DNA of 10,405 nucleotides from an uncultured Muribaculaceae bacterium (GTDB taxonomy: Bacteria; Bacteroidota; Bacteroidia; Bacteroidales; Muribaculaceae), in the NCBI GenBank assembly GCA_910583795.1, contig CAJTZQ010000009.1, positions 1-10,405 on the forward strand, in the 5' to 3' direction. Below the pieces are notes generated by a model that worked only from the letters and a program-made list of their open reading frames with translations, was not told the DNA's origin and made no database searches. A program made the position numbers and the translations under genes. Positions 7,701 to 10,405 of the stretch are shown here, in pieces (the first letter of the stretch is position 1; every line of letters begins with the position of its first letter).

Positions 7701-8004
7701 CTACTATCCCCGTCCAATCTTCGATGGTGGAGACAAGAACAAACAGACACAGACCCGTTACCTGCAGGATGCATCTTATATCCGTCTGAAGAACCTCCAG
7801 GTAGGTTACTCACTCCCTAAGAATATTGTTGAGAAAATCGGATTCCAGAAGATTCGTTTCTACTTCTCAGGTGAAAACCTTTGGACAGGAACAAAACTCT
7901 CTTCTCTTTTCGATCCTGAGACATTTGATGATCCCAATGGATGGGGCGGATGTGTTTACCCTCTTAACCGCACACTCTCTTTCGGTGTGAACGTTACTCT
8001 TTAA
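4780..8004 (+). CDS. SusC/RagA-family TonB-linked outer-membrane transporter
   Basis: SusC-type proteins are TonB-dependent outer-membrane channels that import large nutrients, mainly oligosaccharides, together with a SusD lid. Residues 1-33 are a signal peptide ending in ASA before Gln34. About 39-108 is a carboxypeptidase-D regulatory-like domain (from NISGTVFDQSGEPVIGATV). The conserved linker DEVVVVGFGTQKK (114-126), which may serve as a TonB box, leads into the plug (about 127-240), with SINIRGN, LIDGMEGDINSVNP and SVLKDAAAASIYGSRAPFG. The rest is the beta barrel, ending in NRTLSFGVNVTL, the usual C-terminus. At 1074 residues it has normal length and shows no frameshift. There is no STN (secretin/TonB N-terminal) domain, so direct coupling to an anti-sigma factor is unlikely; control by the divergent AraC-type gene is more plausible. 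susD follows after 24 bp. The imported substrate cannot be inferred from this sequence. Confidence 0.97.
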   Translation: MNARKIFVASLLALGGASLATAIPVVTAVPASAQDAVMNISGTVFDQSGEPVIGATVMEKGTANGTATDVDGNFSIKVKRGATLVISYVGCQTAEVKAEPDMKVTLKDESSLLDEVVVVGFGTQKKVNLTGSVSTVDTKLLNDRPTNNLAVALQGAVPGLQINNGSGALDNNPSINIRGNGTIGDGSSGSPLVLIDGMEGDINSVNPQDVESISVLKDAAAASIYGSRAPFGVILIQTKRGSEGKPQITYQNSFRWASPINLAHTMESVPFVSYFNDGCSNTDGWAPHFKGDHLQRIIDYYNGKITSVLPAGDNGYWQDGYAAGNANVDWYGEVFKSNNFSQEHNLSISGGNEKMNYYFSGNFANQDGSLRIGENDKKTYNVTGRFSAKLYDWFQISYSTRWNRQDFLRPATLTNNLYQTLGRQGWPTLPLYDDNGFYYDSPSPALGLATGGKDTTQTDRNVNQLGLTFYPMKGWDIHAELNYSVLSQTRHWDSQQTYNHDVSGEPYIYNRSSNVHEEYKKENFFNVNLYTNYSWTIQEKHDFHVMLGFQTENMRQTIYGLQRNGILIPDLPVVDLTSGLDYNGNPVTPSVNGGKYEWDTAGFFGRINYNYDSRYLLEANLRYDGTSRFRSNKRWIWLPSFSIGWNIANEKFWEDYSDVCNQLKLRASWGQLGNQNTTNWYQTYRVIGLGISNGSWLQNGLQPNTAGFPALVSEYLGWEKVVNWNIGLDFGLLNNRLRGSAEYFVRSTKNMVGPAPELPSTLGTSVPKTNNTDLRSNGWDFEISWNDRTSFGLGYGAKFVLSDSRIKITNYPNNPSQSLSNYITGRYAGEIWGYETIGIAKTDEEMQAHLANANQDQLGKLWGAGDIMYKDLNGDGVISSGANTLSDHGDLKVIGNNTPRWLFSLDLTADYKGFDLRVYFQGVAKRDYWQGSSYFWGIEGNFWWSQGLTQHADYFRDENTWSVKEGLNSINKDSYYPRPIFDGGDKNKQTQTRYLQDASYIRLKNLQVGYSLPKNIVEKIGFQKIRFYFSGENLWTGTKLSSLFDPETFDDPNGWGGCVYPLNRTLSFGVNVTL

Positions 8005-8028
8005 TAACTGTAAACTCAGATTAAAAAA

Positions 8029-10023
8029 ATGAATACTAAATTATATTTACGGGCAGCCCTTGCCCTGATGGTCGCAGGCTCTTTCTCTTCCTGCAACGAC
8101 TATCTTGACAAAGAGCCGCTGTCGAATGCAACTCCTGAGAATTACTTCACGCAGGAAGCACATCTTGAGGCATACGCAAACGGACGATATACCGAGGTAC
8201 TTCCATCAAGCGGAAACTGGAGCTATGGCACATACGGCGGCGACCTCAACACCGACAATATGGTCAGCAATGTAGCTGATGGAATGTATATCAAGGATGA
8301 TTGGAGAACTTCCATGTCTGACGGCGACAACTATACTTTCACAAACATCAACACCATCAACTATTTCTTTGATCAAGTAATGCCCAAATATGAGGAAGGT
8401 CAGATTCAGGGCAATGTTGCCAATATACGTCACTACATCGGTGAAATGCATTTCATGCGTGCATACCAATATTTCACTATGATGCAGCGTTATGGCGATT
8501 TCCCGATCATTACAACCTGTCTTCCTGAAGAACTTGGTGCATTGACTGAAGCAAGCAAGCGCTCTCCTATGAATGAGGTGGCTCGATTCATTCTTGAAGA
8601 ACTGGATCTTGCATACGACTTTATGAAAGACAGCCAGATGGCAAGAACCCGTCTTAACTCTGATGTGGCTCTTCTTATCAAGAGCCGTGTAGCCCTCTAC
8701 ACCGGCACTTGGTTGAAAAACTTTGCCGGAACTCCCTTCGTTCCTAATGGTGAAGGCTGGCCCGGTAAAGAGAAAGAATATAACGCCAACTACCAGTTCC
8801 CGACAGGCTCCCTCGAGGCAGAAGCAAACTGGTTCCTTGATCAGGCTATCGCAGCAGCTAAAGAGGTTGGTGACAAGGCTACATTGACCCCTAACACTGG
8901 TATCGTTCCACAAACTGAAGGTGCATCAATTTCAGCACTTGAGGCAGAGAACCCCTTCCTTGCAATGTTTGGTACTCTGGATCTTTCCTCTTATAACGAA
9001 GTGATGTTCTGGCGTCAATATGACCGCGGTCTTGGCATTCAACACAACATCGTAGTTTACGCTCAAAAGGGTAACCGTGCTTGCGGAACTACACGCGGTA
9101 TGGTAGATAGTTTTGTATGTGAAGATGGTCTCCCAATTTATGCAAGTCCGCTATACCAGGGTGATGAAACTTTACACAATGTACGTCTAAACCGTGACCC
9201 TCGTCTATTTGTTCAGCTCAAAGAGCCCGGACAGATGAACATCCTTGTTAACGATGGTGTAGGCGACCATGGTGTTCCTGAAGAGAAATATCCGGCAATC
9301 CTTGACTCTGATGTTGAGAATATCTATACTACCGGTTATGCTCTTCGCAAAGGCAACTATTATGGTAGTCAGATGGCTGGCAATGGCAACAACTACACAG
9401 CATGTCCTGTATTCCGCAGCAATGAGGCACTTCTGAACTACATTGAAGCATATTATGAACGCTACGGTTCTCTTGATGGCACAGCAGACCAATATTGGAG
9501 AAAGCTCCGTGCCCGCAACGAGGGAATGGAAACCGATTATAATATCACAATCAATGCCACAGATATGCAGCAGGAAGCTAAGGGAGACTGGGGTGCTTAC
9601 ACCGCAGGTGTAATTATCGACCCTGTGCGCTATAACATCCGTCGCGAACGTCGTTGCGAACTTATGGCTGAAAGCTTCCGTATGATGGACCTCAAACGTT
9701 GGCGTTCTCTTGATCAGCTTATCACTAACAAATATCACATTGAAGGTTTCCATATCTGGGGAACTCCAATGGAACAATGGTATGATGCAAAACAGCTTGC
9801 TGCCACTATCTCTTCTCCCGAACGGTCTGAATATATGCGTCCGTTTGAAGCTAAACAGAACAAAGCATTCGATGGTCTGACATGGGATATGGCTCACTAC
9901 CTACGCCCGATTCCTATCTATCAGATGATGCTTACTTCTCCCGACGCTGCTACAGCATCTGAATCTGTGATCTATCAGAACCCGTATTGGCCTATCGAGG
10001 CTAATATGCCGGCTACTAAATAA
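8029..10023 (+). CDS. SusD/RagB-family nutrient-binding outer-membrane lipoprotein
   Basis: SusD proteins are surface lipoproteins that bind the nutrient and close over the SusC channel. A signal peptide ends in a lipobox (SFSSC, Cys22), followed by NDYLDKEPLS, the classic N-terminus. The TPR-like core motif IRHYIGEMHFMRAYQYF with RYGDFPI spans about 133-160. The C-terminal region has RRERRCELMAESFRMMDLKRW (about 537-558) and YLRPIPIYQMM (about 624-634), ending in QNPYWP. At 664 residues it is somewhat longer than many SusD proteins (often 500-600) but complete. It starts 24 bp after susC with an AT-rich gap and no Shine-Dalgarno, and the two are surely one operon. A terminator lies about 150 bp downstream with no further gene in between. 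Confidence 0.97.
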   Translation: MNTKLYLRAALALMVAGSFSSCNDYLDKEPLSNATPENYFTQEAHLEAYANGRYTEVLPSSGNWSYGTYGGDLNTDNMVSNVADGMYIKDDWRTSMSDGDNYTFTNINTINYFFDQVMPKYEEGQIQGNVANIRHYIGEMHFMRAYQYFTMMQRYGDFPIITTCLPEELGALTEASKRSPMNEVARFILEELDLAYDFMKDSQMARTRLNSDVALLIKSRVALYTGTWLKNFAGTPFVPNGEGWPGKEKEYNANYQFPTGSLEAEANWFLDQAIAAAKEVGDKATLTPNTGIVPQTEGASISALEAENPFLAMFGTLDLSSYNEVMFWRQYDRGLGIQHNIVVYAQKGNRACGTTRGMVDSFVCEDGLPIYASPLYQGDETLHNVRLNRDPRLFVQLKEPGQMNILVNDGVGDHGVPEEKYPAILDSDVENIYTTGYALRKGNYYGSQMAGNGNNYTACPVFRSNEALLNYIEAYYERYGSLDGTADQYWRKLRARNEGMETDYNITINATDMQQEAKGDWGAYTAGVIIDPVRYNIRRERRCELMAESFRMMDLKRWRSLDQLITNKYHIEGFHIWGTPMEQWYDAKQLAATISSPERSEYMRPFEAKQNKAFDGLTWDMAHYLRPIPIYQMMLTSPDAATASESVIYQNPYWPIEANMPATK

Positions 10024-10047
10024 TTCAAGATTCTTAAATAAAGACCC

Positions 10048-10071
10048 GGGGTTATGAGGTTATAGGGTTAA
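10048..10071. repeat. Three degenerate octamers, inverse of the terminal array
   Basis: The units are GGGGTTAT, GAGGTTAT and AGGGTTAA, with a weaker fourth, TATATTAA, at 10072-10079. The reverse complement of AGGGTTAA is TTAACCCT, a rotation of the unit in the array at 10345-10405. ATAATCCC (10116-10123) and TATACCTC (10108-10115) are similar units in the opposite direction, so this group can pair with them over roughly 13 of 16 bases. Confidence 0.55.
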
Positions 10072-10170
10072 TATATTAAACTTCATAGGCAAAAGTTTTC
10101 AATTCAATATACCTCATAATCCCATATGGTAAAAAAATCTTAAGGTAAAAAGTTTAACAGGTCCAAACGC

Positions 10171-10204
10171 AACGGGCTGCCCTCTTCGGAAGGCAGCCCG
10201 TTTT
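10171..10204 (+). terminator. Intrinsic terminator of the susC-susD operon
   Basis: An 11-bp arm (10171-10181) pairs exactly with 10192-10202, including CGGGCTGCC with GGCAGCCCG. A C/A mismatch and two further pairs then close a C-UUCG-G tetraloop (10184-10189). The stem runs directly into TTTT (10201-10204). The T tract is present only on the plus side, so it terminates rightward transcription, that is susC-susD. Confidence 0.92.
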
Positions 10205-10286
10205 ATTCATTTCAAACAACTTTAGAAATTCAACATTCTCAACCAAAAGTTGAATTATTATCAGACCTCATAAGTTAAGTAACTCC

Positions 10287-10349
10287 TTAACCTTTATTAC
10301 TTAACCCTTAATCCTTAATACTTAATACTTAACACTCAATACTTAACCC
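10287..10349. repeat. Degenerate heptamer tandem array (TTAAYMC type)
   Basis: Nine consecutive 7-base units run from 10287: TTAACCT, TTATTAC, TTAACCC, TTAATCC, TTAATAC (twice), TTAACAC, TCAATAC and TTAACCC. Period 7 is kept throughout while the sequence varies. The last unit is the first of the perfect octamer array. Confidence 0.85.
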
Positions 10350-10405
10350 TTTAACCCTTTAACCCTTTAACCCTTTAACCCTTTAACCCTTTAACCCTTT
10401 AACCC
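10345..10405. repeat. Perfect octamer tandem array AACCCTTT, cut by the window edge
   Basis: Seven identical 8-base units and a 5-base partial unit run to the end of the window with no mismatch. The true copy number is unknown because the array leaves the window. TTAA in each unit places TAA stops on both strands, and the 8-bp period rotates them through all frames. Confidence 0.95.

Larger units (their letters stand above)
10024..10405. other. Non-coding region downstream of susD
   Basis: No credible gene is seen in these 382 bases. The region holds an inverted octamer group (10048-10071), degenerate octamers in the other orientation (10108-10123), an intrinsic terminator (10171-10204), a weak AT dyad (10227-10234 with 10249-10256), and a 7-bp array passing into an 8-bp array to the window edge. 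ACCTCATAA occurs at 10111-10119 and 10265-10273, and inverted at 10052-10060. Confidence 0.75.

Noticed and set aside
8206..8913. Long antisense open frame over susD (235 codons)
   Set aside because: It lies wholly inside a well-supported susD, and its translation has no recognisable domain or signal. It is a shadow of codon bias.
9205..9897. Second antisense open frame over susD (230 codons)
   Set aside because: It has the same explanation: fully overlapped by conserved SusD sequence, with no family features.
10227..10256. AATTCAAC/GTTGAATT hairpin as another terminator
   Set aside because: It has eight AT-rich pairs with a 14-base loop and no T tract, so it is too weak to call.
10345..10405. 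Telomere-like repeat suggesting a linear replicon or eukaryotic DNA
   Set aside because: The unit (GGGTTAAA on the other strand) is not a standard telomere repeat. The flanking genes are plainly Bacteroidales, and degenerate heptamers lead into the array as in an ordinary intergenic repeat.
10287..10405. CRISPR array
   Set aside because: Units are only 7-8 bp and directly adjacent with no spacers; no cas gene is present.

Overview
The window looks like a stretch of a Bacteroidales chromosome. The grounds are a SusC/SusD outer-membrane pair, no Shine-Dalgarno-like sequence before any gene, AT-rich leaders with TAnnTTTG promoter elements, and TAA/TAG stops in AT-rich spacers. A gut commensal, perhaps near Muribaculaceae or Bacteroidaceae, is an inference from gene style and not proven by the sequence.

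Layout. A lipoprotein ApbE flavin transferase lies at 148-1134 (+). It converges, with only 21 bp between stop codons, on a 786-residue patatin phospholipase fused to an outer-membrane barrel at 1156-3516 (-). Upstream of that gene, in the same direction, is a small AraC-type regulator at 3631-4320 (-). A 459-bp intergenic region separates the regulator from the divergent pair susC (4780-8004, +) and susD (8029-10023, +). About 150 bp after susD is a strong intrinsic terminator with a UUCG loop (10171-10204). The window then runs through non-coding AT-rich DNA into a tandem array whose units change from 7 bp to 8 bp and which continues past the window edge.

How the genes may work together. 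SusC (TonB-dependent channel) and SusD (surface lipoprotein lid) form a nutrient-import complex, usually for glycans. The divergent AraC-type gene is the natural candidate regulator, but it has no recognisable sensor domain. No glycoside hydrolase, surface glycan-binding protein or sugar transporter is visible. The terminator after susD suggests a two-gene operon, so the substrate cannot be named. The ApbE and patatin genes have no obvious functional link to the SusCD pair.

The most unusual material is non-coding. There are short 7- and 8-bp tandem repeats in two places, each placing TAA or TAG stops in successive reading frames. An inverted partner of the 8-bp unit lies between susD and its terminator. 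A 12-bp perfect inverted repeat places the patatin start codon inside a predicted hairpin. A run of eight C residues lies within the reading frame of the regulator, just before an alternative ATG. I found no RNA gene, CRISPR array, insertion sequence or phage gene.
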